A stretch of DNA of 64,000 nt, taken from Cynocephalus volans (Eukaryota; Chordata; Mammalia; Dermoptera; Cynocephalidae). The stretch spans positions 92,135,005-92,199,004 of the forward strand of contig NC_084474.1 in the NCBI RefSeq assembly GCF_027409185.1, written 5' to 3'. Each line of letters begins with the position of its first letter. Positions within the stretch are counted from its first letter, which is position 1. Of the stretch, positions 40,560 through 52,733 are shown one piece after another. The notes under the pieces were generated by a model. It ran no database searches. It worked only from the letters and a program-made list of their open reading frames with translations, and was not told the DNA's origin. Both the position numbers and the translations under genes were made by a program.

Positions 40560-40700
40560 GGGCGAGTACTGGAAGGGACCTCAGAGATAAGTTACTCCAA
40601 ACCCCTTATTTTACAGATGGGAAAACTTCCAACAAGAGAGGATCACGTGCCCGGGATTGCGCAGCAATTCCGACCTGGAACGAGCACTCCAACCTCCCCC
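40560..40700 (-). repeat. Mammalian-wide repeat fragment (MIR/L2 class)
   Basis: 'ctggaagggacctcagagat' then 'cttattttacagatgggaaa' is a common old mammalian repeat pattern. Confidence 0.55.
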
Positions 40701-43492
40701 TGGCTTCTGTCCAGCACTCCTTCAAGAACCCCAGCTGCCTTCTGAGCCCAAGTTCACAACAGTGCCACGAATGGCCACAGACCGGTCCCCAAATGCCAAA
40801 TGCTGCTTCTTCTCCCCCCCCCCAATATAGCCCTTGGACTCAAGAGAAACAAGCCAGGGAGCCGGGTGTCAGGACAGGACCTGGAGATGGAAGAGGAGAG
40901 TTTCCTTGTCTGTCCACACTCCCCACACGTTAGCCACTCTCTCCATGTGCATTGACCTGCAGGTGGAACAGCAGCCCCTTGGAACAGAGACTGGGTCTTG
41001 ACCATCTCCCCTGCGTCCCCAGCACCCATCCGCAAGACAGGTGCTCACTGTGGGTTGGTGCCGCATGACAGCTCCTAAAGAGACAGGCTGGTGACAGTGC
41101 CTCTGGGGATCCAGCCTCCCTCTCTGCCCCTGTGGTTCTGGGAGTCCCAACTCCAGCCCAGCCTAGAAGATGTGGAGCCATCCTCAGGTGTGGCCATTCA
41201 GAGCCCAGGTTCCCCAAGGCCACCATAATTGTCTGGGCTTGGCTTACATGTCCACCTCTCAACCAATGAGAGCCCTCCCCCAGCTAGGGCTGTAAGCTGA
41301 TAAGTGTAACTCCGGGGCATCTTTGTCCTGACTTTGGGAAAGCATCTCTAAGAGGGGCCAGGGCAGAGCCACCAGGTGGAGGGAAGGAGGCAGGTTCTTC
41401 CTGACACTTTGAGAACCTGAATGCAGGCATGTGGCGTGCACAGGAGCCACCTCGCTTGGCTAAGCAGATACATTCTCTCATCAGCTTAAGCCACAGTGAA
41501 TTGGTCCCAAGCCTGCCCAGTGCCTCTGGTGCCCATGAGCTGGGTTCATAGCCTGTCTGCGCCCCTCCAGCAGTCCCTGGGCCTCTCTGGACCTCAGTTT
41601 CTTCTTTAGTAAAAGCAGATGTATCTTATTAGCTAATAAAGACCTCATGGTTTTATAACTCTCTCTACCGCTTACTTGTTTGCTGTGTTCTTCACACACA
41701 GTGAGCCAGCGTGTGGCTCCCTGCTTTCCTCAGAGAGGCCAACCCATTTTACCCTGGTCCTGCAGTGAGTAAGGGAGGAGCCAGCTCCCAGGCCAGTGCT
41801 TCTCCATATCACCACCGTGTGTCTGTGAACATGGATTCTGCGGCTAGCTGGAGGCAGGACAAAGTCCTCTGCTCTGGGCTGGGTTCCTCCAGGCTGATGC
41901 CCAGCTGCCTCCAAAAAGAAAGAGGCTCAAATGGTGGAAAGAGTGGGGACTAAGGCCAAAGAGGGGAGTGGGGCCAAGGGTGGGGCCACTAATATTGGCA
42001 TATAGCTTGCCCTTGTCTTTGACTGTGCCCGTGGCAGACATTGCTAATCGATCCCAAAACTGTCTTTGGCTGGGGGTCTGTTACAAGTGGAGAATCTTCA
42101 ACACAGGACTACACGCAGGGCTCATCCCGGACTCAACGCTGACTTGTTTCCTTTCAAGGATCTCCTTACCACAAGCTCCAGCTGTGGACTTCTCCCAGGG
42201 GCCAAGATGGGCCTGTGGAGTATTCCATCTGTGGCTAGGGGGACAGCCTGGCCCTGGTAGACAGTGGGTGCCCATTGTTAGTTGGCTCCTTGATTAAATC
42301 TAAAAGATGCCAAGTCAAGTCTCCAGGGCTTGGTTACTGGTGATGTGAGCATCAGAGGGGAGCGAGGCAAGGAAATGGCTCAGACCTTTGGAGACACGAG
42401 AGGCAAGGTCAGCAATGGAAGAAGGAAACTGAGGCTGGGTTTCAGGTAATGTGACCTTGGAGTTGTCAGACCTCCAGCTGCCCAAGATGTCTGCGGGTGA
42501 CACAGGGACATGAGCCCCAACTGGCTGGGTCCCTCTTACAGATGCCAAGCTCTGGTGGGTCTTACTAGAGATTTCAGAGCTCTAAACCATGTGTGGTGAG
42601 GTCTCCAATTGTGGCCACCTGACAAAGGCGCCTGAGTGGTTCCCAGTCATGCTGTGGCAGGAACGGGACAGGGGGCGGACTCGGCACAGAGCAGGTCGGA
42701 TCTGCCCCTAGAGTCAGAAGACTTTTAAAAGCAGAACTTTGTTTTCACAAATGAGGAGCAAGTCACTCTGGGACTCAAGGTCACACAGCAAGTGGGAGAA
42801 GTGCAGAGAGGCAGAGCCAGGCCAAGCCCCCTCACTCAAGCCCCCCTCCGCTGAGGCCAAGGCTGCAGACACATGCCCTGGCTTTATTAGTGGAAATGTG
42901 ATTAGTGGGTTTGGGCTTCTTAGTGCGGCTGAACCACTGCCCATCTCCACGCCTGATCCATAAATAGCTGCACTGCGTTCCCCACGGAGCCCAAGTTACT
43001 GCCAGGATCAATCGTACCGTCAGCAGAGGCTTCGCCGGCTGACAGCTCCTGAGAGCGCTGCAGCAGGGTGTGGATGCTGAGTCCATCATGAGGTCTCGTT
43101 AACCGAGGTCGGAGAGGCAGGATCGACGGTCCCTCTCCCTCTGGGAGGCTGTTCCAAAACCAGCAGAGCAGAGGGGAGGGAGGGCAGCCTGTGTCCCCAC
43201 CCACAGGCTGCCACAGGGACCCAGAGCTGGGCTGAGGAGCTGGGCCCCCTGGGCAGTGGGGAAGGCCTTCCTGCCCCCGACCTCCACTTCTAGGTACCCG
43301 GGTTGCACAGAGCAGGGACTGCCGGGCACTTGCTGACTAGATTAATGGAATGGAGGTGGGGACAGTAGGGACACTGGTGGCCAGGAAATGGCATTGGTGA
43401 CTTTTCTCTAGGTTCCTCCCCACTACCCAGTATCTGAAATAGTTTGACATTCATAGTAAAGGGAACTTGGTTGAGCCCAGCTCTTCTGTCTT

Positions 43493-43575
43493 CTTAAAAA
43501 TAAAGATAAAAATTAATTAAAAATAAATTAATTAAAAATAAAACTCTCCTGCCATTAAAAATAAACAAACAAAAG
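43493..43575 (+). repeat. AT-rich (AATTAAAAATAA)n low-complexity tract
   Basis: Repeats of AAAAATAAATTAATT and related A-rich units in the intergenic interval. Confidence 0.8.
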
Positions 43576-44214
43576 TAATAATTCACTGAGAACTCACGAA
43601 CTCTGAGGCCCAGGGAAAGCGACCCGATCAAGTTTCCTGGTCCTGAGCTCAGGGATGAGATGGGATTACTTCATGCGGCTGTGGAGGTGACCGATGCCAG
43701 CACCTGCAAAGTGCTCGGTGCAGAGGAAGGGACGAAGCTGGGATCTGAACCCAGGTCGGAGGACTCTCTCTGCAGCACGCGCCTGTCCCTAAAGCGCTGA
43801 GGCAACATAACCAGGTTCTCCGTCGTTGGGAGTCGGTTTTTCCCAGACGGAGCCGCAGGCCCACTCCGGCTGCTGAGTGAGCAGTTGCCCAGCCAGGCCT
43901 GGTCCCAACTCCGACATTGTCGTTTACTCCCTGTGTGACTTGTGTGACTGAAGGACCCTCTCTGCGCCTTTTTCCTTGTCAGTGAATGAGGGGAAACAGC
44001 AGGTCCCCCTCAGGATGCAGGGAAATGAGGTGAGCCCAGCACCTGGCAGAGCCCCCTGGCGTGCAGTTGGCGCTCGGTCAGTGCCGATCCTCTTCCCAAG
44101 CGGAGGGGGCACGCTGCCGTCCTCTCCACCCAAGTGCCCCCAGCCGGCCGGCAGTGCCAGCCGCCACACGCTCACGGTGGAGATGCCACTACGCAGCCAG
44201 CACCCCCCACCGGC

Positions 44215-44490
44215 AGGAGCTAACTTTAGCCCAGTCACATGGAGCATTAGTTGTGCCTGCGCCGAGAGTTTACAGATCCCTGTGGAAGGTGTTTAAATAT
44301 TTTTCCTTTTCAGAAGCCTGGTTCTCGCCTCTGCCATTTTCACCTTTGTGTGGCAGAAGGTATTTTTGCAAACGCAGCCGAGGTGACAGCAATTTCGCGG
44401 TGTGATGCGGCATCCCTGTACACACCGCTGCTATTTCGGGAACTCGCAGGTGTACTGTTTGTATCATTACGGGTGCTGTCACCTCCCAGG
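44215..44490. promoter_or_regulatory. Candidate conserved non-coding element
   Basis: This is high-complexity, non-repeat sequence of balanced base composition between MIR-containing stretches. It has features such as 'ggtgtttaaatatttttcc' and 'gtttgtatcattacgggtg' and several CpGs. There is no coding exon. Conservation cannot be measured here. Confidence 0.3.
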
Positions 44491-44679
44491 AAAAGGGAAG
44501 AGAGGACCGGGTGCTTCCAGAGGCCCCCAGAGGCCCCTTAGCCCAGTGTTCCTCTGGCGCTTCTCCCAGGAAGTCTTCCTGGGCCCCCAGGCTGGGTCTG
44601 AGCCATGGCCCTAAGTGTTCCCCATTGCAAACAGCCTCTGCCCTCAGCACCATTGTTACTGTCCCCTGCACGAGGCCTT

Positions 44680-44800
44680 GAGCTTCCTAAGGAGGGCCTG
44701 TGTCCAATCCATCTGTGTGCCCAGCGCCCAGCACAGTGCCTGGCACAGAGTAGGGGCCTGGCAACATTTATCAAATTCAATGAGCTCCTGGTGGCCTCTG
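44680..44800 (+). repeat. L2/MIR 3' fragment
   Basis: 'cccagcacagtgcctggcac' followed by 'gagtaggggcctggcaacat' is the common L2/MIR tail. Confidence 0.65.
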
Positions 44801-45049
44801 GAAGTACATGGGTGCTTCTGATAGGCTTTCTCTACCTCTGAGATGCTCTCTGCTCCCAACATCACCTACTGGTGACACAAAGTGGCTGGGAGACAGTAAG
44901 GTCAGGAGGTGGAGGCCCGCCTATGGGATCACATGGGGGATTTGCAATCCCATACCAGTTAGATTGGGGGTCCCCAAGGGGCTTCCCAGCAGAGGACTTC
45001 AGCCTGCTGGTCCCCGGACTATGGAATAGGCTAATCCCCAACTTGTATG

Positions 45050-45260
45050 ATTGCTATGAGCACTGAGCCACAGATTATGCCTCTAGGATGTGTCTGGCAC
45101 ATAGTAGGGCTTCATTCAGGGTTTAAGTTCCTTCCCATGGGACAGAAGTCACGCTAGCAATTAGGCCTCCTTCCTTGTTTGACAAATGAGGAAACCATGG
45201 CCTAGGGAAGTCCAGGGACTTGCCCAAGCTTATAGAGCTAATTGTTAGCATAACCAGGAC
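45050..45260. repeat. MIR/L2 remnants
   Basis: 'gtctggcacatagtagggct' (plus) and 'tgaggaaaccatggcctagg' (minus-type) indicate two decayed fragments. Confidence 0.5.
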
Positions 45261-47399
45261 ACCATCCACCTTCTGGATGCCCTGAGCCCAGGCCCAGGCC
45301 AACCTGAGGTTCCCCAGGAAGCCTAAGGCAGCTCAACTATCCAGTTCTTGTCCCAAGCACCCACCAGGGGTATTGGGGACCCAGCAGCAAAACCAGCAAT
45401 GTCCCTGTTCTCATGGAGCAGAGGTAGGCAGTAAGCATTTAACCAGCAGGATAAAGCCAGAGATTGATGGTTGCAGGCAGATGTCAAGACAGAGGGCAGT
45501 GGCAGGAGGGGGTTTGCGCGGGGGCCGGGCAAGAGATAACATGGTCAGGATGGTCAGGGAGGAGTCCCTGAGGACATGGTATTGGCACTGAGACTTGAAT
45601 GACATTTGCATCCAAGCAGAGGGAACAGCCAGTGTGAAGGCCCTGGGAGGAGGAGATTGACACACTCAGGGAGGGGCAAGAAGGTGGATGTGCTGGGACG
45701 TGGGAAGCCAGGAGAGGCTGGCATGGGATGACTGGGGAGGACAGGAGGTAGGGCCACATCACAAAGCTTCCGGTAGGCACCTGCGTGGACAGGGCGCCTC
45801 CCTGGGGAGGTGCGGAGTCTTGGTACCCATGTCCTGGTGGCATCCACGGCACAGGGAGCTGGGGCCTGGGGAGCTCTCTGACAGTATTTCTGATTCCGAA
45901 GGGGAAAGGGCCCTCAGTAATGGCCACGGTCCATTATCAGCAATGTTGTCCACAGTTCAGCCCCCAGTGCATCCCTCCCCCTTGGCCACACTGATCTATG
46001 GTCAACCCAGCCCATGATCTCTCAGCCACAGTGCTGCCATCTCTGGCATCCTGAAAGTAAGCAGGAAAAGGGTCCAAGACCAGGTGCTGGAGCCCAGGGC
46101 TCCTTTTGTCCTTCCTTCCCTCTCACTTGGGATCAGACCTGCATCGAGGTGTGACGGCTCTCCCAGCCCCTCCCACTTTCCCTCGCAGACGTCCTCCAGA
46201 ATAAATTGCCCACGTGTTGAATTGCACCTCAGCATCTTAGCCCAGGGGCATTCAGCAAGCAGATCAGAGCTGACAAAGAAAAATTACAGCATCTCAGGGG
46301 GACCAGAGAACAGTCACTCCTAGAGAAAGAGAGGACCCTGTATCCTATTAGTCTCCAAATTAATCAAGATAGGATAGTTCATGCAACAGTAACAAAAAAT
46401 TTTTAAGTTAAAAATCAGTGGCTTAAAACAGCAAAGATTTATTTCTTGCTGATGTGAGTCAACAGGTATCTCTGCTCGATGAGGTCCCTCCCTCCCAGAC
46501 CCAGGCCAGACTCCCTGACATGCGCTTCACGGTCCACAGGTGACACATCCTGCAACTGTCTGAAAAGCTTCTGCTCGGAAATGTCCTACATGCGTGTCAC
46601 ATGGCCAAGCTTGGGGAGTGCAGTCCTACCTCAGGCCCAGCAAAGACCTTGACCCAAGTAACCTGTCCCCAGACAAGCCCTCACTCACCTGCAAAGGCAA
46701 AGGGAGGGTATTTGAGGGTGCATTTCTCAAACGCTTGCCTGCCACCCACGGCCCCCACTGGAGGAAAAGACTCGAGAGAAGACTCACACCCAGAAACAAG
46801 TGAGACACAACGGAGTGCACGAAATGAAGAAAGATGAAACAGAAAGACATAACGGTGAGCAGGGAATCTCGATGTGTGGATAAATTGAACCAAAATGAAT
46901 AAGGATAGACCTGTCTCAGACTGTGTAGTGTAACTGCTAAGTAAGGACCCCTGAAATGGAAGGTCTGGACGGGAAGCAAAACTTCTGATGACAGTCTCCG
47001 TCTAGAAGTCACAGCTTAGCTCAGCAACCTCTAGGAGTTGGACGGGGTGGGGGGAGGTCATGAACTTTCCAAAGATCTCATCCTTGAGGAGGAGTGGAGA
47101 GGAAGAAAATAAAAAATTAAATAATTCTAGAAGTGTCACCTTTTTGGACCAAGGAGGAATAATTAGGAGAAAAATAGAACATTTTATTGTGTAAGATAGT
47201 CAATATGTTGTTTTCAACTAATAGTAAAGAAATCTGTGTCTGGTGACATGAGTGTAAGCAGGGAAAAGGCGGTGGCCCTCCACCCGGTGGAAGGGGACAG
47301 CAGGGACTTCCAAATCAAACAGGGAAAAAATGAAGAAAGAACAACTTAATCAAAACATCAAAGATGAGGGAAAGAGAAAGGACGAAAATGACACAGAAT

Positions 47400-48270
47400 A
47401 ATTAACATTACAACACTGTGGGAATTTTAAATATTGGAAATAATAAATATTTAATTCACATTAAATAAGTAAATCAAATTAATAAAGATAATATTCTAAA
47501 TGGAAAGAAGTGAATTCTCCCATTGCAAGACACACTGTCATATCGGGTTCAATAAGCAAAACAAACAAAAAACCCAATAATAAGTCATATATTAGAAATA
47601 TACATGAGACAAAAATTTTTTTTAAAGTATTCAGAACAAATGGTTGGGAGAATATTTACAAGAATAAAGCAAATGAAAGCAAGATAGCACTGGCAAATAT
47701 TTATCTCAAAAATGGTTAACAATATGTAAATGTGGTAAATTGGAACATTATACAAGGAAGCGATGTGCAGCCGTAGCCTGTATGGGAAAAAAGAAGAGCT
47801 AAATACGTAAAATGAAAACCACCAGGAGACAAGAGAGAATCTAATGATAAGGACATTATGGTGGGAGACAAGTGCACATCTCTACCAGAAGTGGGCAGAA
47901 GTGCCGGGCAAGGAACAAACGAGGAGCCCAAGGAACGGCACGCCAGCCAAGCGCTCCTGCATTTTAGGGACAGTTGGGGAAATTTGAGTATGGGTAGAGT
48001 TTGAGAAGATCATAGAACATCGCTGTACTTTTCTTATGTGCAATCATAGCATCACGGCTATGTAGGAAGCATTCTTCTTTATTAAAGATGGAAACAAGTA
48101 TCTACGGGTACGATGACATGAAACCTGTACTTTATTTTTAAATACTTCAGTGAAAAACAAATACAGCAATATGTTCATGGTTACTGAATCTTGGTGTTCA
48201 TTATACTTGTTTCTGCTTTTTCTGTACATTTGAAATTTTATAATACAAAATAAAAAACTAAGTAATGACA
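47400..48270 (+). mobile_element. Old L1M 3'-end remnants
   Basis: AT-rich, A-rich sequence ends in 'tgttcattatacttgtttctg' then 'tgtacatttgaaattttataa', the terminal pattern of old L1M 3' UTRs. The upstream part is too decayed for confident assignment. Confidence 0.55.
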
Positions 48271-48291
48271 TCAGAATTGGAAAATTCAATC

Positions 48292-48440
48292 AATAAATAT
48301 GAATACATACCTATATACTATATATATAATATACAATATAAATATATATCATATACCATACATACAATATACAATATAAACATATATGTTATATACTGTA
48401 TATTCAATATGCAATATGCAATATATACAATACACAATCG
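48292..48440 (+). repeat. AT-rich tract (TATA/ATACAATAT units)
   Basis: Dense TATATA, CAATATA and ATGCAATATG units form a degenerate AT microsatellite between two L1 fragments. Confidence 0.85.
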
Positions 48441-49735
48441 AGAATACATTTCAATATGTCCAAATAACACTGATGAAAATCAGTGCATGAAATAGAACAT
48501 AAAGAAAACGTTACCAAATTCAAGAACACAAGAACAATGTTTTTCAAAGGCCACATGCTCTGGCCATATCTCACACAAGTAGAAATAAACAACAAAAAAG
48601 AAGCACAAAAACTTTACTTGAAAATTTAAAACGTTCTTATATAACCCTTCAACCAAAGAGAAAATAAAAGAATAGATACTATCTGGAAAATAAAGAAAAA
48701 GGCAATGCTTCATATCAGAAGACAGGGAGCAAAGTTCACACTGTTTAGAAACACACAACCCTAAATGCCTTCTTTAGAAAGTGGGCAAGACTAGACATAA
48801 TATCCTTTTTACTACTGTCTCAAGAAATTAGGAAAAGAAGCAACAAAAAAACAAGAAAAAGGGAGTCTGTGAAGGTAATAACTGAAATTGATGAAATAGA
48901 AAATTAAAAAATAGCGGAAAGAATAAGTAAATGCAAAAGCTGGATCTTTGAAATGGCAAATAAAATAGAAAAAACTCTCATGAGTTCAATTAAGGAGAAT
49001 GAAGAAAGAGAGAGAGTAAACTTAGACAAGATTAGAAATGAGAAGGCAGACATAGCCGATGTAACTACAGATACAGGGGAGATAAAAAATAATTATGAGA
49101 GAATATTATATGCAACTCCGTGATAACAAATTGAAACCTCAAGGAAATGGATGATTTCCTAGCAAATTACCAAAATCAATCCAAGAAAAAAATGGAAAAT
49201 TTTAATAGACCGATTACCATAGAAGATATGAGAAGGCGACTGGAGATCTGTCAGTGAAGATGCACTAGAATCAGACAGGCACACAGCTGAGATTTACCTA
49301 ATTTCTAAAGAACTAATTATTGTGATGCCATTTAAACTATTTCGAGCCATAGAAAAAGATACAGGAGAAACTTCTTATTCACTTTATGCATCTAAAATAA
49401 CTTTAATAATTTAGGGCCGGTCCGTGGCTCACTCGGGAGAGTGCAGTGCTGACAACGCCAAGGCCACGGGTTCGGATCCCATATAGGGATGGCCGGTTGC
49501 TCACTGGGAGAGCGTGGTGCTGACAACACCAAGTCAAGGGTTAAGATCCCCTTACCAGTCATCTTTAAAAATAAATAAATAAATAAATAAATAAAAATAA
49601 ATAAAATAACTTTAGTACAAATAGCACAAGATAATAGGAACTACAGACCCATGGCACTTGTAAATATAGGTGAACTATTCTAAGTAACATACTAGCAAAT
49701 AGAATCCATCAACACAGCAAAAGAATGATACATTA
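48440..49735 (+). mobile_element. L1 ORF2 fragment (reverse-transcriptase region), split by a SINE
   Basis: Landmarks include 'gaaattgatgaaatagaaa', 'gcaaaagctggatctttga', 'gatttcctagcaaattacc', 'attaccatagaagatatg' and 'gacccatggcacttgtaaa'. The dimeric t-SINE interrupts it at 49414-49602. The frame is broken by stops. Confidence 0.8.
49414..49602 (+). mobile_element. Dimeric tRNA-Ile-derived SINE (dermopteran t-SINE type)
   Basis: Two head-to-tail units both resemble tRNA-Ile. The first runs from GGCCGGTCCGTGGCTCACTC to the 'gggttcggatccc' B-box region; the second starts GGCCGGTTGCTCACTGGGAG and ends at 'aagatccccttaccagtcat'. Each has an A-box (TGGCTCACTCGGGAGAG-like) and a B-box. A (AAAT)n tail follows. 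Near-identical 15-bp duplications flank it (AAAATAACTTTAATA at 49394 and AAAATAACTTTAGTA at 49603), so it inserted by retrotransposition into an L1 fragment. No tRNA-unrelated body is present. Confidence 0.9.
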
Positions 49736-50129
49736 CCCTGGTCAGGTTTTTTTCTGGGAATGCAATGTGTGGTTGAGGATCCTTGGCCCTGGTGACAGTT
49801 TTTAGAATATTGTCACCCCTCTTCTCACAGCATCTCTTGGCATGACAGGAGTAAGGATATGTTAGGCAATGGTTGCTAGTGCATTGAGTGGCTCAAATCA
49901 ATAGGACTAGACAGAACTAAGACATCCAATGGAACCTGAATATTTGTTAGGAGATGCCAACGTCTTATGTGGAAACTCTACTGGCTTTATCACCAAAGCA
50001 GGCTCTAAAAGATAATATAGTTTCAGCATCTTTTAAACATTCCATAAAACCAATTCCTTTCTGATTTGAAATCCACTGAGGGAAAGGCTAAGGGAATTTT
50101 CCTGTTTCTCACTGAGCATTAAGTTGCTG

Positions 50130-50480
50130 TACTGAGCAACTGAGCATGGGATAGACCCAATACTGTTGAATTTTCCCAGCCACTCTGCAGGGAGGTCATA
50201 CAATGGACACCGAGGCTTAGGGAGATGCAGTGACTTCCAAGAACACTCAGATGGCAAGGGCAGGGTTGGAACCTAAAGCCTGCTGAGGCTGGCTGCAAAG
50301 CCCAAGCTTTAACCCCTACACACGGAAGCCTCACACGTCCCCTGGTGACTTCCTGGTTCATGAAAGAGTTCCAGTCTGTTTATCCAAAGCCAGGAGCAAT
50401 GGAACGAGCACTGAATGAGGTATCAGGAGACCTGGGTTCTGTCTCATGCTCTGTCACCAGCTTGCCAAGGGTGGGGAGGA
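50130..50480. repeat. MIR/L2 remnants next to the RE1 patch
   Basis: A reverse L2/MIR piece (about 50130-50330) is followed by a plus MIR piece ('ggagacctgggttctgtct', about 50385-50465). The unique DNA carrying the RE1 motif starts directly after. Confidence 0.55.
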
Positions 50481-50563
50481 AAGGGCCGTGACTTTGAAGA
50501 CTTCTACCCTTCTGCTCCTCTCCTGAGATCCTTGTAAGGCTCGTCCTGCGGGACCAGCTGCGT

Positions 50564-50584
50564 GTTGCTGTCCGTGGTGCTGAA
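50564..50584 (+). promoter_or_regulatory. RE1/NRSE (REST binding site)
   Basis: Both half-sites of the 21-bp RE1 are present with canonical spacing: TTGCTGTCC then GTGGTGCTGAA. Only the second base departs from the usual GGYGCTGTCCRTGGTGCTGAA. The site sits in a short GC-richer, non-repetitive patch (about 50480-50660) within otherwise AT-rich L1 territory, about 13 kb upstream of KCNK9. REST represses neuronal genes in non-neuronal cells. Confidence 0.8.
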
Positions 50585-52229
50585 GGCGCTCCCGCCTGAG
50601 GACTCTACCCATTTTCGGAGAAGCTGACTTGGGCGGCTGCCAGGAGCATACTGTGATTAATCAGCAAGTTTGAAATGGCAAACTAAATTCTGAAGGTGTA
50701 GGGAGGAAGAATTCTTTATTGGTATGCTGAGTCAGTGCCAAAAGATCTTTCTCTTTTTTTGTACCAAAAGCCGTGTCTTTGACAATTCTCATCACCTGAA
50801 TTGAATATATCAATTTTTGGACAGAGACATAGAATTAAGTCTCCACTGTCTAGGTGGAGAAATGAGGCATTGCTTAATTCCCAAAGCCCCTTATTTCATC
50901 TTCACAAGTACCATTCTTTTTTCCCCAAGAAGAACTCAGTATGCTAAATTTTGTGTTAACTACTTACTTGTGTTGTTTTGTTCTTTTAAAAAAACTTGTG
51001 TATGTAGTCTTGATAAATAAATAAATCTACTTTTGGAACTTCAGGTAATTGGAATTATATTGCATGTATTCTGTATCCTGCTTCATTCCTTCAACCTATG
51101 GTTTTGAAATGCATCCATGCTGCCAAATGTTCATTGCTGTGTATTATTCAGCTATATAAACATGTCACAATGTATTTATCCATTCTACTCTCAATATGGC
51201 ATGTGGATTTTATCTTCTCTTTTATTATTAACAATTCTTCTATAAACATTATGGAGCACACTTCATGTTACACAAGACCTTGACTTTCATGAAAGTTTGT
51301 CCCTGATAATAGAACTGCTGAGTTACAGCGTTACGACCAGTTCAACCTTACCAGGAATGTAGAGACTTCTGGAGCTCACCATATCCCATTCCCCCTTCTT
51401 CCCTACAGGAGACGTGCCCCATTTGCAGTCAGGTGGAACCATGAAAGCTGCTCTGCTCTATAGAGTGTGAGCATAAGTGACTTACATCATCTCCAGAATA
51501 ATCTCACTATAGGATCAGACCCTCCTCGTGTTACTCCCAGTTTGTGACCTGCCTTTCCAGTCTCTTTATGGCATGTTTTGATGGACAAAGTTCTTAATTT
51601 TCATATAGTTAAATTTATCATTTTTTATGTCATGCACTTTTTGTGTCTTATTCAGGACATCCATTTCCTACACTACGATCATAAAGACATCTGCAATATC
51701 TTCTGTTTACACTTCACCTTTCACAGATAGTTCTTTACCTAGGCTAGATGTTTGTATATGGTGCATAGCAGGGTCCAACATCTCTCTTTCCCTGGGTTAC
51801 TCACTTGCTTACACAGCACTATTTAAGGAAAAGTCCATTTTTCCCCACTGGTATGTGATAGCAATATTTTATACATATGCGTGGGTCCATTTCTGGGCTC
51901 TCCATTGGTCCATTTGTCTATTCCTCACTGTCTAATTGCTTTAGCATTATACTACATTTTTACTTACTCTGCAAAAATATGTTGGCTACTATTATACCTT
52001 TGCATCTCTATATGAATTCTAGGATCAGCTTGCCAAGTTACACCAAAAAGTTAAGATTTTCATTGGTATTACATTGAATCTATAGATCAATTTAGTAAGA
52101 ATTTACATCTTTATGAGGAAGAGTCTTTCAACCCATTTGTTTAGATCTTCTTTAATGTCCTCTAATAAATTTTCATAACCTTCTCTATAAAGGTCTTGCA
52201 TCTTCAAGAAAAGATTTATTCTTGGGTTC

Positions 52230-52733
52230 TGTATTAGTTTCCTGCTGCTGCTGTAACAAATTACCTACCGCAAACTTAGTGGCTTAAAACAACACAAATT
52301 CATTATCTTACAGTTCTGGAAGTCCAAAGTCTGAAATGAGTCTCACTGGGCAAAAATCAAGGTGTCAGTAGGGCTGATTCTCTGTGCAGGCTCTGGAGGA
52401 GAGTCTGTTTTCTTGCCTTTTCCAGCTTCTAGAGTTTAAGGCTTTCTTCAGCTTGTGACCCCTTCCTCCATCTGCAAAACCAACAACGTCAGGCTACATT
52501 CCCCTCACCCTGCCATCTCTCTGGTTCTCTTTTGCCTCTCTCTTCCCCTTTTAAGGGCCCTTGTGATGACATTAGGCCTACTTAGATAATCTTCCTATTT
52601 TAAGGTCAGGTGATTAGCAACCTTAATTTTATCTGTACCCATAACTCCTCTTTGCCATGTAACCCAATGTCCACACAAGTTCTGGGAATTAGGACCTAGA
52701 CACATTTGGGATGCCATTATTTTGCCTACCACA
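52230..52733 (+). mobile_element. MLT2-type (ERVL) solitary LTR inside L1
   Basis: It has the same layout as the copy at 7444: TGTATTAGTTTCCTGCTGCT to 'ccattattttgcctaccaca'. It splits an antisense L1 tract, which continues on the other side ('cttgggttc' before, 'agttctttatat' after). The repeated GTTC suggests the target duplication. Confidence 0.8.

Noticed and set aside
44049..44064. CTCF-like core on the minus strand
   Set aside because: Eleven of 14 positions fit, but two informative flanking bases are wrong and it adds little without occupancy data.
49414..49566. Possible functional tRNA-Ile genes
   Set aside because: Arms and anticodon region are mutated, the units are fused in tandem, and the tail and target duplications show a SINE.
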